From the NCBI RefSeq assembly GCF_020103695.1, contig NZ_JAHXBF010000028.1, positions 1 through 64,000 on the forward strand: 64,000 nt of DNA, in the 5' to 3' direction. The DNA comes from Hyalangium versicolor (GTDB lineage: Bacteria > Myxococcota > Myxococcia > Myxococcales > Myxococcaceae). The notes beneath the pieces were generated by a model, which did not search any database, had not been told where the DNA came from, and saw only the letters and a list, made by a program, of their open reading frames with translations. Shown here piece by piece: positions 32,125 to 39,985 of this stretch (its first letter is position 1; every line of letters starts with the position of its first letter). The position numbers and the translations under genes were made by a program.

Positions 32125-33347
32125 TGGGCGACTCCAGACAGCTTTACCGGTTCGGGGCTCGGGTGCGAGCAGTCATGGGGCGCAAGGTCCCTGCTGAGCT
32201 TCTCGAAGCCGTGCTCGGCGTCGGCGTTGGCGAAGTCCGCGTCTCCATTGTTCCGGATGCAGATGCGAAGGTCCTCGGGCATGGCGCCCTGGGCGGTGAG
32301 CTTCTTCCCGTCGACGATGCCGTCATAGAGGATGTCCGGGAAGGGCTTGCCGAGCTTCAGCGCCAGCAACTTCACGGCCAACCCGGTCGGCGAGTCGCCT
32401 CCTCCCGAGAAGGTGTTGTCGTGGATGTAGAGCGCTTCCGGGTAGGGATCGTAGTTCTTGTCGTTGATGGGCTTGCGAGACACGAAGTAGCTGGCGATGA
32501 CCAGGTTCACGGTCTTGTTATCCCGGAAGCGGTTGTTGAAGATTTCGACCTGATCAGTGGCCATGACCATCATCCCGGTGCCCGTGGGCACGGTGGCGAC
32601 GATGTTGCCCTCGGGAGCGAAGTTGTCCGTGTCGTTGGCGAAGATGTCGTTGTTGAACACGCGCGTGGACTTGCCGCCCTGCACGGGCAGATCCGGCAAA
32701 TCGAACACCAGGATGCCGCCCGTGTTGTGCGTCGCCGTGTTCTCGTAGATGTCGGCGTACTTGGTGTTCTCGCTCTCGATGCCCGCCACGTTCCGCATGG
32801 CCTTGTTGCGCCGGATGATGACGTGCTCGGACTGGCCCACGTAGATGCCCGCGTCGGACGCACCGATGGCCACCGAGTCCTCGATCAGCACGTTCTTGCA
32901 TTGCACCGGGTACAGGCCATACGCGCCATTGGTGGCCTTGGGGCCGCCCGTCCACTCGGCTCGGACGCGGCGGATGACGAGCCCGTCCGTGCCGTTGATC
33001 TTGATGGCGTCACCCTTCGTGTCCTCGACGGCGAAGTCCTCCAGGGTGAGGTTGTTGCCCTTGAGGAGGAGTCCCTCGGCGCCCTGCGTCTGGCCCTTGA
33101 AGGACAGGATCGTCTTGTCCAGGCCCTTGCCCCGGATCGTGATGCCGTCCACGGTGGAGGACAGGCTGCGGTCGAGCTGGAAGCGGCCCTCGGGCAGCTC
33201 GATGACCGCGCCGGGTTTGGCGCGGATGAGGGCCTCTTGCGTCTTCTTGTAGAAGTCCGCGTCGGCGCGAGGGGCCTCCTCCTTCTTGCAGCCAGCACCT
33301 GCCACGAGCGCGGCCAGCATCACGGCGCGCCAGATCATCTTTGCCAT
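32121..33347 (-). CDS. Parallel beta-helix repeat lipoprotein (TIGR03805-type)
   Basis: The 408-aa product has a lipoprotein signal (IWRAVMLAALVAGAGC) and a right-handed beta-helix. Repeated turns include GITIRGKGLDKTILSF, NNLTLEDFAVEDTKGDAIKI, KNVLIEDSVAIGASDAGIYV, EHVIIRRNKAMRNVAGIE and DQVEIFNNRF. AGGAG 6 nt upstream fixes the ATG at 33347. It is the usual partner of the cytochrome-like gene it overlaps. Beta-helices of this kind bind or cut polysaccharides, but no catalytic residues could be assigned. Confidence 0.85.
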   Translation of the reverse strand: MAKMIWRAVMLAALVAGAGCKKEEAPRADADFYKKTQEALIRAKPGAVIELPEGRFQLDRSLSSTVDGITIRGKGLDKTILSFKGQTQGAEGLLLKGNNLTLEDFAVEDTKGDAIKINGTDGLVIRRVRAEWTGGPKATNGAYGLYPVQCKNVLIEDSVAIGASDAGIYVGQSEHVIIRRNKAMRNVAGIESENTKYADIYENTATHNTGGILVFDLPDLPVQGGKSTRVFNNDIFANDTDNFAPEGNIVATVPTGTGMMVMATDQVEIFNNRFRDNKTVNLVIASYFVSRKPINDKNYDPYPEALYIHDNTFSGGGDSPTGLAVKLLALKLGKPFPDILYDGIVDGKKLTAQGAMPEDLRICIRNNGDADFANADAEHGFEKLSRDLAPHDCSHPSPEPVKLSGVAQ

Positions 33348-33382
33348 GGGTCTCCTCATCGGGGCCTTCGAGGACAGGACGC

Positions 33383-34849
33383 TCAGAAGATGTGGCCGAT
33401 GTCCAGATAGAACCCGGTGGTGGGCTCGGTGATGCCGACGCCGTAGTCCAGGCGGATGACGAACTCGCGGTTCCATCCGATGCGCAGCCCGCCCCCGGCC
33501 GAAGTCTTGAGGCCGCCGCCCTCGTTGAAGTGCAGGTTGCTCCAGACGCGCCCCGAGTCCACGAAGCCGGCCAGGGTGAAGTCGAAGTCCTGCCCCCACG
33601 GCTTCACGGAGAGCGCCGTCCAGCGCAGCTCCGCGTTGAGCAGCAGCTTCACGGGCCCTTGGTAGCGGCGCAGGAGGATGCCGCGCGCGGAGTACACGCC
33701 GCCCAGCCCATCCTTGTTCTCGAACCCGCCGTAGACGGGGAGCAGGGAGATTGGCACGTCGCCGCCCATCACATCGAGCAGTCCGCGCCACCCCATCACC
33801 AGCCGCGAGTACCCGGGGATGACGGGGTGGAAGAAGCGGGTGTGGAGCGTGGCGCCCCAGTAGTTGAACTGGCTGCCAATCACTCCGGCACCGCCGCGCA
33901 CCGACAGCTCATGGAACATGCCCAGCGTGGGGGCGGCCTCGATGTCCCGGGTGTCGTACTGGAGGCCGAGCATCACCTCGGAGGTGCGCTCGGACAGGGG
34001 CTCGGTGAGGTTGCCCTCATGGGAGTCGAGCACTCCCGAGGACGCGTCCTCGATGAGCTTCGAGTCGCTGCTCTGGCCCAGATCATCCGCCGAGTAGCGC
34101 ATGCGGATGCGGTCCATGCGCAGGCGATAGCCCAGGAAGATCCTCCATTGCTGGGAGAGTTCGCGCCGCGCGTTGAGGCGGATCTTCGGCAGGCTCCGAT
34201 GGTCATAGGTGTAGTAGCGCAGGCCGCGGAAGTCCGGGTTGTCCGGGCAGACGTCGGGGTTGGCCTTCAAGGAGTCCCGGTCGTCGCAGTCGGAGAACTC
34301 GGTGACGTAGGCGGCGGTGTTGCCCAGGCCGTAGTAGGGGGCGAACAGGGTGCGGGCGTAGGCGAGCTCCATGCCCATGCGCCACTGGGAGTCCAGGAAG
34401 CGGGGCGCGTCCAGGGAGATGAAGTGCGAGGCCACCTGGTTGGTCGTCTGGAAGAACTGCAGCATCACCGAGTAGCGGAAGGGCTCATAGGAGCCGTCCC
34501 CGCGGTCGACGAGCATCAGGATCGCGCCGTAGCCGAACCCCTCATCGGTGTTGAAGTTGATGGCAGGTACGCCCTGGATGTCCCAGCCCTTGCGGCGATC
34601 CGCCTGGGGAGGAGCGCCCGCGGGGGGGAGGGCGTCCGCGGGCGGGGTGAGCTGGGCCAGCGGCGGCGTCTGGGGAGTGGGGACATCGGATGCGAGAGGG
34701 GCCTCCGCCGAGAGCGAGGAGCTCGGCGAAGCATCGGAGGCGCCCTCGGCCCGGCCGGCGGCCGGGAGGAGGGAGAGGGCTGCCAGCAGGGAGAGGGCGA
34801 CGCGGCTCCGGAGAGGACGCGAGAGGGTGCGGAGGGGATTCCGGCTCAT
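33383..34849 (-). CDS. Omp85-superfamily outer-membrane barrel (surface antigen D15-like)
   Basis: The 488-aa product has a signal peptide (SRVALSLLAALSLLPAAGRA) and a Pro/Ala-rich spacer to about residue 80. A barrel then begins WDIQGVPAINFNTDEGFGYGAILML and ends GFYLDIGHIF with a terminal Phe. Late strands (LLRRYQGPVKLLLNAELRW, FDFTLAGFVDSGRVW, GGGLRIGWNREFVIRLDYG) match the bacterial surface antigen/Omp85 C-terminal domain. POTRA domains are absent, unlike BamA. It lies 35 nt upstream of the beta-helix gene in the same direction, suggesting one envelope operon. Confidence 0.85.
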   Translation of the reverse strand: MSRNPLRTLSRPLRSRVALSLLAALSLLPAAGRAEGASDASPSSSLSAEAPLASDVPTPQTPPLAQLTPPADALPPAGAPPQADRRKGWDIQGVPAINFNTDEGFGYGAILMLVDRGDGSYEPFRYSVMLQFFQTTNQVASHFISLDAPRFLDSQWRMGMELAYARTLFAPYYGLGNTAAYVTEFSDCDDRDSLKANPDVCPDNPDFRGLRYYTYDHRSLPKIRLNARRELSQQWRIFLGYRLRMDRIRMRYSADDLGQSSDSKLIEDASSGVLDSHEGNLTEPLSERTSEVMLGLQYDTRDIEAAPTLGMFHELSVRGGAGVIGSQFNYWGATLHTRFFHPVIPGYSRLVMGWRGLLDVMGGDVPISLLPVYGGFENKDGLGGVYSARGILLRRYQGPVKLLLNAELRWTALSVKPWGQDFDFTLAGFVDSGRVWSNLHFNEGGGLKTSAGGGLRIGWNREFVIRLDYGVGITEPTTGFYLDIGHIF

Positions 34850-35017
34850 GGGCACTCGTGCGCTCGGGACAGGCAGACGGTATGCCGGGGCGGGGCATGG
34901 CGTCCATTGGGGGTCCCCGTCGCTCAGTGAACGCCGCGTGTCATTTCGGCGCACTGCGCCACGAGCGGCCTGGGCGCCAGAAGTAACCTGTCGGGTTCCA
35001 TCGAAGCCTCACTACCC

Positions 35018-35764
35018 ATGAGGCAGGAGGAACACCTGGCCGTGGAGCTCCCTGAGTCGCTGTCATCGCTGCCGCCCCGCGAGAAGATGCTGCGGGTGCA
35101 CGAGCGCCTGTGCGCCGTCTATGGCTGTCCCATCCCCTTCTTCCACGAGCTGGATCCGCTCAGCGAGCTGGTCTCCGCGCTGCTGTCCCACCGCACGCGC
35201 AACCGGGATTCGGGGCGGGCCTTCCGGGAGCTTCGGGAGCGCTTTCCCACCTGGGAGGCCGTTCGGGATGCGCCGCTGGCAGCCGTGCTGGAGGCGGTGG
35301 CTCCGGTGACGTGGCCCGAGCAGAAGGCGCCGCGCATCCAGGCCGTGCTCCGGGAGATCTCCGCTCGGAGAGGAGGGGACATGGCGCTCGACTTCCTGGG
35401 CGAGATGCAGGTGCCCCAGGCGCGCGCGTGGCTGGAGTCCCTGACGGGCGTGGGGCCGAAGACGAGCGCTGCGGTGCTGCTGTTCAGCCGGTTGCGGAGG
35501 CCCGCGCTGCCGGTGGACAGCCACCACTACCGGGTGGCGTTGAGGTTGGGGTTGATCTCGCCGCGTGTGACGGTGGGGCGCTCGCATGAGCGGCTGGCAG
35601 CGCTGTTGCCTCCAGGCTGGGATGCGCAGCAGGTCTACGATCATCACGAGGTGCTGATGCTGCACGGCCAGCGCTGTTGCTTCTACGTGGCGCCCGCCTG
35701 TGGCCGCTGCCCGGTGTTGGATCTGTGCACGTGGGGGCAGCAGCGGCTGGGGGCGCCGGGCTGA
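35018..35764 (+). CDS. Endonuclease III-like DNA glycosylase/AP lyase
   Basis: The 248-aa HhH-GPD protein has the helix-hairpin-helix LTGVGPKTSAAVLL with catalytic Lys148, and Asp167 in PVDSHHYRVALRLG. It also has a C-terminal [4Fe-4S] loop with C-x6-C-x2-C-x5-C spacing (CFYVAPACGRCPVLDLC). It should excise oxidised bases and cut at abasic sites. The sequence differs from Nth in several places (GVGPKT for GVGRKT, VDSHH for VDTHV) and has a long N-terminus, so it is an Nth paralogue of unknown base preference. Confidence 0.88.
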   Translation: MRQEEHLAVELPESLSSLPPREKMLRVHERLCAVYGCPIPFFHELDPLSELVSALLSHRTRNRDSGRAFRELRERFPTWEAVRDAPLAAVLEAVAPVTWPEQKAPRIQAVLREISARRGGDMALDFLGEMQVPQARAWLESLTGVGPKTSAAVLLFSRLRRPALPVDSHHYRVALRLGLISPRVTVGRSHERLAALLPPGWDAQQVYDHHEVLMLHGQRCCFYVAPACGRCPVLDLCTWGQQRLGAPG

Positions 35765-35824
35765 CGGCGGCCATGAAGGCGTGGCATGGTTCGCGGGCTG
35801 CTTCGAACACAAACGGGAGGGAAC

Positions 35825-36673
35825 ATGATTCTTGTCACGGGTGGTACGGGAACGATTGGCTCGTCGACGGTGAAGGCGCTTCAGGCGAAGGGGGCGCGCG
35901 TCAGGGTTGGAAGCCGCTCTCCGGACAAGCTCAAGGGACAGGGAGTCGAGGCAGTGCTCTTCGACTGGGAGAAGTCGGAGACGTTCGGGCCCGCGCTCCA
36001 GGGGGTGGAGAAGGTCTTCCTGCTAACGCCGGTCTCGGACAAGCAGACGCAGTACACGCAGGCGCTCGTGGATGCGGCGAAGAAGGCGGGCGTGAAGCAC
36101 ATCGTGAAGCTGTCGGTGGTGGGCGTGGATGCCGAGCCGGGCATCTACCTGGGCCGGCTGCACCGCTCGAGCGAGAAGGCCATCAAGGACAGCGGCATCG
36201 CCTGGACCATGCTGCGGCCCACGTTCTTCATGGAGAACTTCATCAACTACTACGGCGCCGATCCGAAGAAGGACAGCACCGTCTACGCCGCGCACGGCCA
36301 GGGCAAGGCGTCGTGGGTGGACGGGCGAGACGTCGGCGAGGTGGCCGCGGCGGTCCTCACCGGCAAGGGGCATGAGGGCAAGGCGTACGAGCTCACGGGC
36401 CCCGAGGCGCTGGACTCCGTGGAGGTGCTGACCATCCTGGGCGAGGTGTTCGGCCACAAGTACACCTACGTGCCGATTCCCGAGGAGGCCGCGAAGAAGG
36501 CCATGACGGACATGCACATGCCCGCGTCGATCGTGGACGGCATGGCGGAGCTGGCGGCGCTGATCCGCAACGGCTGGTCGGCGGGGCTGGCCACCGGTGT
36601 AAAGGACGTGCTCGGCCGGCCGCCGCGCAGCTTCAAGGACTACGCGAAGGACTACGCGGCTGGAAAGATCTGA
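35825..36673 (+). CDS. NmrA-like NAD(P)-binding reductase/regulator
   Basis: The 282-aa atypical short-chain dehydrogenase has the nucleotide motif VTGGTGTIGSSTV at the N-terminus. Further family blocks follow: VEKVFLLTPV, GVKHIVKLSVVG, GIAWTMLRPTFFMEN, WVDGRDVGEVAAAVL and KAYELTGPEAL. The catalytic Tyr-x3-Lys is not in place, as in NmrA-type proteins, so it may sense NAD(P)H or reduce quinones. GGGAGGG 6 nt upstream supports the ATG at 35825. Confidence 0.88.
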   Translation: MILVTGGTGTIGSSTVKALQAKGARVRVGSRSPDKLKGQGVEAVLFDWEKSETFGPALQGVEKVFLLTPVSDKQTQYTQALVDAAKKAGVKHIVKLSVVGVDAEPGIYLGRLHRSSEKAIKDSGIAWTMLRPTFFMENFINYYGADPKKDSTVYAAHGQGKASWVDGRDVGEVAAAVLTGKGHEGKAYELTGPEALDSVEVLTILGEVFGHKYTYVPIPEEAAKKAMTDMHMPASIVDGMAELAALIRNGWSAGLATGVKDVLGRPPRSFKDYAKDYAAGKI

Positions 36674-36736
36674 TCCGGGCGCAGCCTGTTTTGGCTCAGG
36701 CGCTCGGGTTGTGAGCGCTGCGCGGGGAGTTCCGGG

Positions 36737-36780
36737 CTCCGAGCACTCACGGGTCGTGAAACGAGGGTGAGTGCTCGGGA
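36737..36780. other. Strong hairpin in intergenic region
   Basis: CCGAGCACTCAC (36739-36750) pairs perfectly with GTGAGTGCTCGG (36767-36778). The 16-nt loop holds a further TCGT-GAA-ACGA stem. It lies 65 nt after the NmrA-like gene. No T tract follows, so it may be a terminator, an operator or a small-RNA element. Confidence 0.45.
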
Positions 36781-36889
36781 GTTCGGCTTGCATCCGGATC
36801 CGGCTGTCGTTACCGGCTTGGGGCATTGACAGGGGGGCGTTTCACCACGTCTCAGAACCGGGCTCTGTCCCGGATCAGGTGAGTGAGCA

Positions 36890-37129
36890 ATGAGCCGAAT
36901 CTGCCAGGATGATGTAGGCCAGTGTGACTTCATCGATGTACTCGAGGAGGCCGTGGTTCGCAGTCGCCCGGTCGCCGTGCAGCTTCGAGCCGGAGAGCTG
37001 TTCATCGATCAAATGATGGATGTGGTGACGGAGGCGGGCACCGACTTCGCGGTCTTCCGCTCGCACGACCGGGTTGCGGTCAAGGAGATCGCTGCGGTGT
37101 CTCGCTCGGAGCAGCGCGCGATGCCTTGA
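36890..37129 (+). CDS. Small protein, possibly Sm-like/Rof-like
   Basis: The 79-aa product begins MSRICQDDVGQCDFIDVLEEAV. Beta-like strands follow: PVAVQLRAGELFIDQMMDVVTEAGTDFAVFRS, then DRVAVKEIAAVSR. The order of a short helix and a five-strand barrel, with charged loops, recalls the Rof/Sm-like fold, but similarity is too weak to claim. A CCGGG/CCCGG hairpin lies about 15 nt upstream and might modulate translation. A DNA methyltransferase gene follows after 33 nt. Confidence 0.5.
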   Translation: MSRICQDDVGQCDFIDVLEEAVVRSRPVAVQLRAGELFIDQMMDVVTEAGTDFAVFRSHDRVAVKEIAAVSRSEQRAMP

Positions 37130-37162
37130 GCCTGGAGCCGCTGGGTGTAGGGTGGGTGGCGG

Positions 37163-37933
37163 ATGAGCCTCGAACCTCCCCCCGAGTCCCTGCGTTGTCA
37201 CCGCGCCGATGCGCGAGAGGCGGATGGCTATCGGGCCGCGCTTGGGGAAACCCGGGCGGGCCTGCTGTTGACGGATCCGCCGTACTGCCTGCTCACGCGG
37301 AGGCGGAAGGGCGGGGACGAGCGCGATCCGCGGGCCCACAAGAAGATCGATCGCAACCCCATCGTGCGCTTCGAGACGGTGAGGGACTACCGCGTCTTCA
37401 CGGAAGCGTGGATGACGCGGGCGGTGGGCTGGCTCACGCCGGAGGCGCCGCTGGTCATCTGGACGAATCTGCTGGGCAAGGAGCCCATCACCACGGTGGC
37501 GAGGGGGTTGGGCTATACGCACCTGAGGGGCGAGTACATCTGGGGCAAGCGGACCACGGAGAAGAACGCGAACGAGCAATTGCTGCGCGTGTACGAGGTG
37601 GCGTTGGTGTTCGCGCGGACGCCCGCGCCGGAATTGGGGCCGGGAGAGCTGCCCACGGTCTGGGCGGTGGTGGGCGGCTACGATGATGACGCGGAGGCGG
37701 AGCGCTGGGGCGGTCACCCGCACCACAAGCCCTTCTCGGTGCTGGAGCCGCTGGTGAGGACATACAGCCGGCCTGGGGACACGATCCTGGATCCCTTCGC
37801 GGGGAGTGGCTCCACGCCGGCGGCGGCCCTGAGACTGGGGCGCAAGCCGGCGTGCATGGAGATCGAGCCCGAATGGGCGGAGAGGGTGACGCGGCGCCTT
37901 CGTGAGACGGCCTATCCGCCGAGCGCGCGGTAG
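37163..37933 (+). CDS. DNA methyltransferase, beta-type N6-adenine/N4-cytosine (orphan)
   Basis: The 256-aa product has catalytic motif IV as TDPPY (near residue 37) and the SAM-binding motif I as DPFAGSGST near 210. The catalytic motif precedes the SAM motif, which is the beta-class order. A Trp-rich central region (PLVIWTNLLGKEP, YIWGKRTTEKNANEQ) may contact the target. No restriction endonuclease or specificity gene is nearby, so it is an orphan enzyme that could mark DNA for regulation or protection. Its 3' end overlaps the converging gene by 22 nt. Confidence 0.85.
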   Translation: MSLEPPPESLRCHRADAREADGYRAALGETRAGLLLTDPPYCLLTRRRKGGDERDPRAHKKIDRNPIVRFETVRDYRVFTEAWMTRAVGWLTPEAPLVIWTNLLGKEPITTVARGLGYTHLRGEYIWGKRTTEKNANEQLLRVYEVALVFARTPAPELGPGELPTVWAVVGGYDDDAEAERWGGHPHHKPFSVLEPLVRTYSRPGDTILDPFAGSGSTPAAALRLGRKPACMEIEPEWAERVTRRLRETAYPPSAR

Positions 37934-38610
37934 AGCTTCGTCTCGGCCCACGCGGGAGTATCCGTGGGGCGCTTGGTCCACCAGTTCAGCGCGATGGTGC
38001 GGCGCTGCCGCGCGCGGCCCGGGAGCTTGCCGTCGGGGATCTGGTTGTTCGCATCCAGCACGCCGTGGGTGAACTTCCCATCGAAGACGACGAAGCGGTT
38101 GGGGCGGGGAGCCACCAGCGTCAGGTCATCCAGCTGGCTCGGGGCGAGGGAGGGGTTGGAGGGATCCGGAAGGTGTCGGGTGATGGCGAGGGCGCCGCCG
38201 CGCACCCGGTTCAAGAAGAGTACGGAGGACAGTCGAGGGTGCACGAGCTTCCCGGTGCGCAGGGCGAGCTTCTCGTCGCGATCCTGGTGGAAGTCCACGC
38301 GCACGTCCGTGGCGTACATGCGGCTCAGCCACCACTCGACGCCAGCGATCCTCAGGTGCTTCACCACGTGAGGCTGGAGCACGAGGATGGCTTCCTCCAC
38401 GACGTTGGTGGGTTCGCTGAAGTCGTACCAGAAGGTCGTCTGGTAGGTGGTGCGCAGGCGCTCGGTGCCCAGCGCTCCCACGCGTCGGGCGAGGCGGCGG
38501 AAGAGGGGGGCGGGCAGGGCGCTGTCGGTGAGTTTGGGATCTTGGACGAACGGTTCCACGGTGGGGCGGGAGCTTCGGCTGAATGGAGGGTATGCGCCAC
38601 TCCCATTCAT
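37912..38610 (-). CDS. 2-oxoglutarate/Fe(II) oxygenase-like protein
   Basis: The 232-aa product shows an oxygenase-like arrangement. H-x-D in VDFHQDRDEK lies near residue 115 and a distal His in FDGKFTHGVLD near 186. RRTIALNWWTK follows, whose Arg could bind 2-oxoglutarate. The central SSVLFLNRVRGGALAI is beta-rich. Substrate unknown. The start is uncertain: ATG at 38610 or GTG at 38559. It diverges from the symporter gene and may share its promoter region. Confidence 0.6.
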   Translation of the reverse strand: MNGSGAYPPFSRSSRPTVEPFVQDPKLTDSALPAPLFRRLARRVGALGTERLRTTYQTTFWYDFSEPTNVVEEAILVLQPHVVKHLRIAGVEWWLSRMYATDVRVDFHQDRDEKLALRTGKLVHPRLSSVLFLNRVRGGALAITRHLPDPSNPSLAPSQLDDLTLVAPRPNRFVVFDGKFTHGVLDANNQIPDGKLPGRARQRRTIALNWWTKRPTDTPAWAETKLYRALGG

Positions 38611-38627
38611 CGCTAGGCTGCGCGGCA

Positions 38628-39908
38628 ATGAAGGCACACCAGAAGATGCTCGTGGGCATTATCTTCGGCACGCTGTCCGGGCTCATCGCCCATGCGGTAG
38701 CCGGGGACTCCGCCTGGCTCACGTGGGTGGTGACGAACCTCACCCAGCCTGCGGGGCGGATCTTCATCCGCCTGCTGCTCATGCTGGTGGTGCCGCTGCT
38801 CTTCGCCGCGCTCGTCATCGGCGTGTGCGAGCTGGATGTGCGGCAGATTGGTCGGCTTGGGCTGAAGACCATCGGTTACACCGTGGTCTTTTCCTCCATC
38901 GCTGTGCTGCTGGGACTGGTGCTCGTCAACACGCTGCAGCCGGGCGCTGGCATCAGCGAGGAGACGCGCAACGCAGCGAAGAGCAACAGCTCGGCGCTCA
39001 AGGCCGCGCCCACTCCCGGAAGCACCTCGCCCGCGGCGCTCATCGTCAACATGGTGCCGGACAACCCCATCCGCACCGCCGCGGACGGAGACATGATTGG
39101 GCTCATCGTCTTCTCCCTCGTCTTCGGGGCGGGGCTGGCGTTGACGCAGACGCCCGCGGCGCTCCGTCTGCGCGAGATGGTGCAGGGCCTCTATGACGTG
39201 ATGATGCGGCTCATTGATGGAGTGCTACGGCTGGCTCCCTATGGAGTGGCCGCGCTGCTCTTCTCCGTGATGGCGCAGCTCGGAGTGGAGGTGCTGCGGC
39301 AGATCCTCTCGTACGTGGCGGTGGTGCTGCTGGCGCTCGGGCTGCACATGTTCGGTGTGTATTCGCTCTCGGTGCGTTTCCTGGGTGGGCGCAATCCGAT
39401 CGCCTTCTTCCGAGACATCCGGCTGGCCATGGCCACGGCCTTCGCCACGGCCTCCTCCAGCGCGACACTGCCCACCGCCCTCAAGGTCGCGGAAGAGAAC
39501 CTCCGGCTGCCGCGCCACGTGTCCCGCTTCGTGCTCACCGCTGGCGCGGCCATGAACCAGAACGGCACGGCGCTCTTCGAGGGCGTCACCGTCCTGTTCC
39601 TCGCTCAGGTGTATGGCGTGCCGCTGAGCCTCAGCCAGCAGGCCATCATCATGTTCATCTGTGTGCTGGCGGGCATTGGCACGGCGGGAGTGCCGGCCGG
39701 CTCGCTCCCCGTCATCCTGATGATCCTGGGTCTCTTCAACATTCCCCCCGAGGGCATCGGCCTGATCCTGGGGGTGGATCGCTTCCTCGACATGTGCCGC
39801 ACCACTCTCAACGTGACGGGCGATCTGGCTGCGGCGCTCTACGTTGCCCGTGGTGAGCCAGCCGATGACGTCCCCCCGGAGGATGCGCCCGAACCGTCCG
39901 CCTCGTGA
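38628..39908 (+). CDS. Dicarboxylate/amino acid:cation symporter (GltP/DctA family)
   Basis: The 426-aa inner-membrane carrier has about eight membrane helices and the two re-entrant family motifs: ATASSSATLPTAL near residue 280 and AAMNQNGTALFEGV near 310. AGIGTAGVPAGSLPVI and VDRFLDMCRTTLNVTGD follow, where Asp and Arg/Asn bind the acidic substrate and cation. It imports glutamate, aspartate or C4-dicarboxylates with Na+ or H+. An ATG at 38592 would add 12 residues but lacks proper ribosome-site spacing. Confidence 0.92.
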   Translation: MKAHQKMLVGIIFGTLSGLIAHAVAGDSAWLTWVVTNLTQPAGRIFIRLLLMLVVPLLFAALVIGVCELDVRQIGRLGLKTIGYTVVFSSIAVLLGLVLVNTLQPGAGISEETRNAAKSNSSALKAAPTPGSTSPAALIVNMVPDNPIRTAADGDMIGLIVFSLVFGAGLALTQTPAALRLREMVQGLYDVMMRLIDGVLRLAPYGVAALLFSVMAQLGVEVLRQILSYVAVVLLALGLHMFGVYSLSVRFLGGRNPIAFFRDIRLAMATAFATASSSATLPTALKVAEENLRLPRHVSRFVLTAGAAMNQNGTALFEGVTVLFLAQVYGVPLSLSQQAIIMFICVLAGIGTAGVPAGSLPVILMILGLFNIPPEGIGLILGVDRFLDMCRTTLNVTGDLAAALYVARGEPADDVPPEDAPEPSAS

Positions 39909-39985
39909 TGCGCAGGGGCAAAGCCCAGGACACCGTTGTCGAACACCTCGACACCAGAACTGTGCTGGTCGCCCCGACGCCTCCC

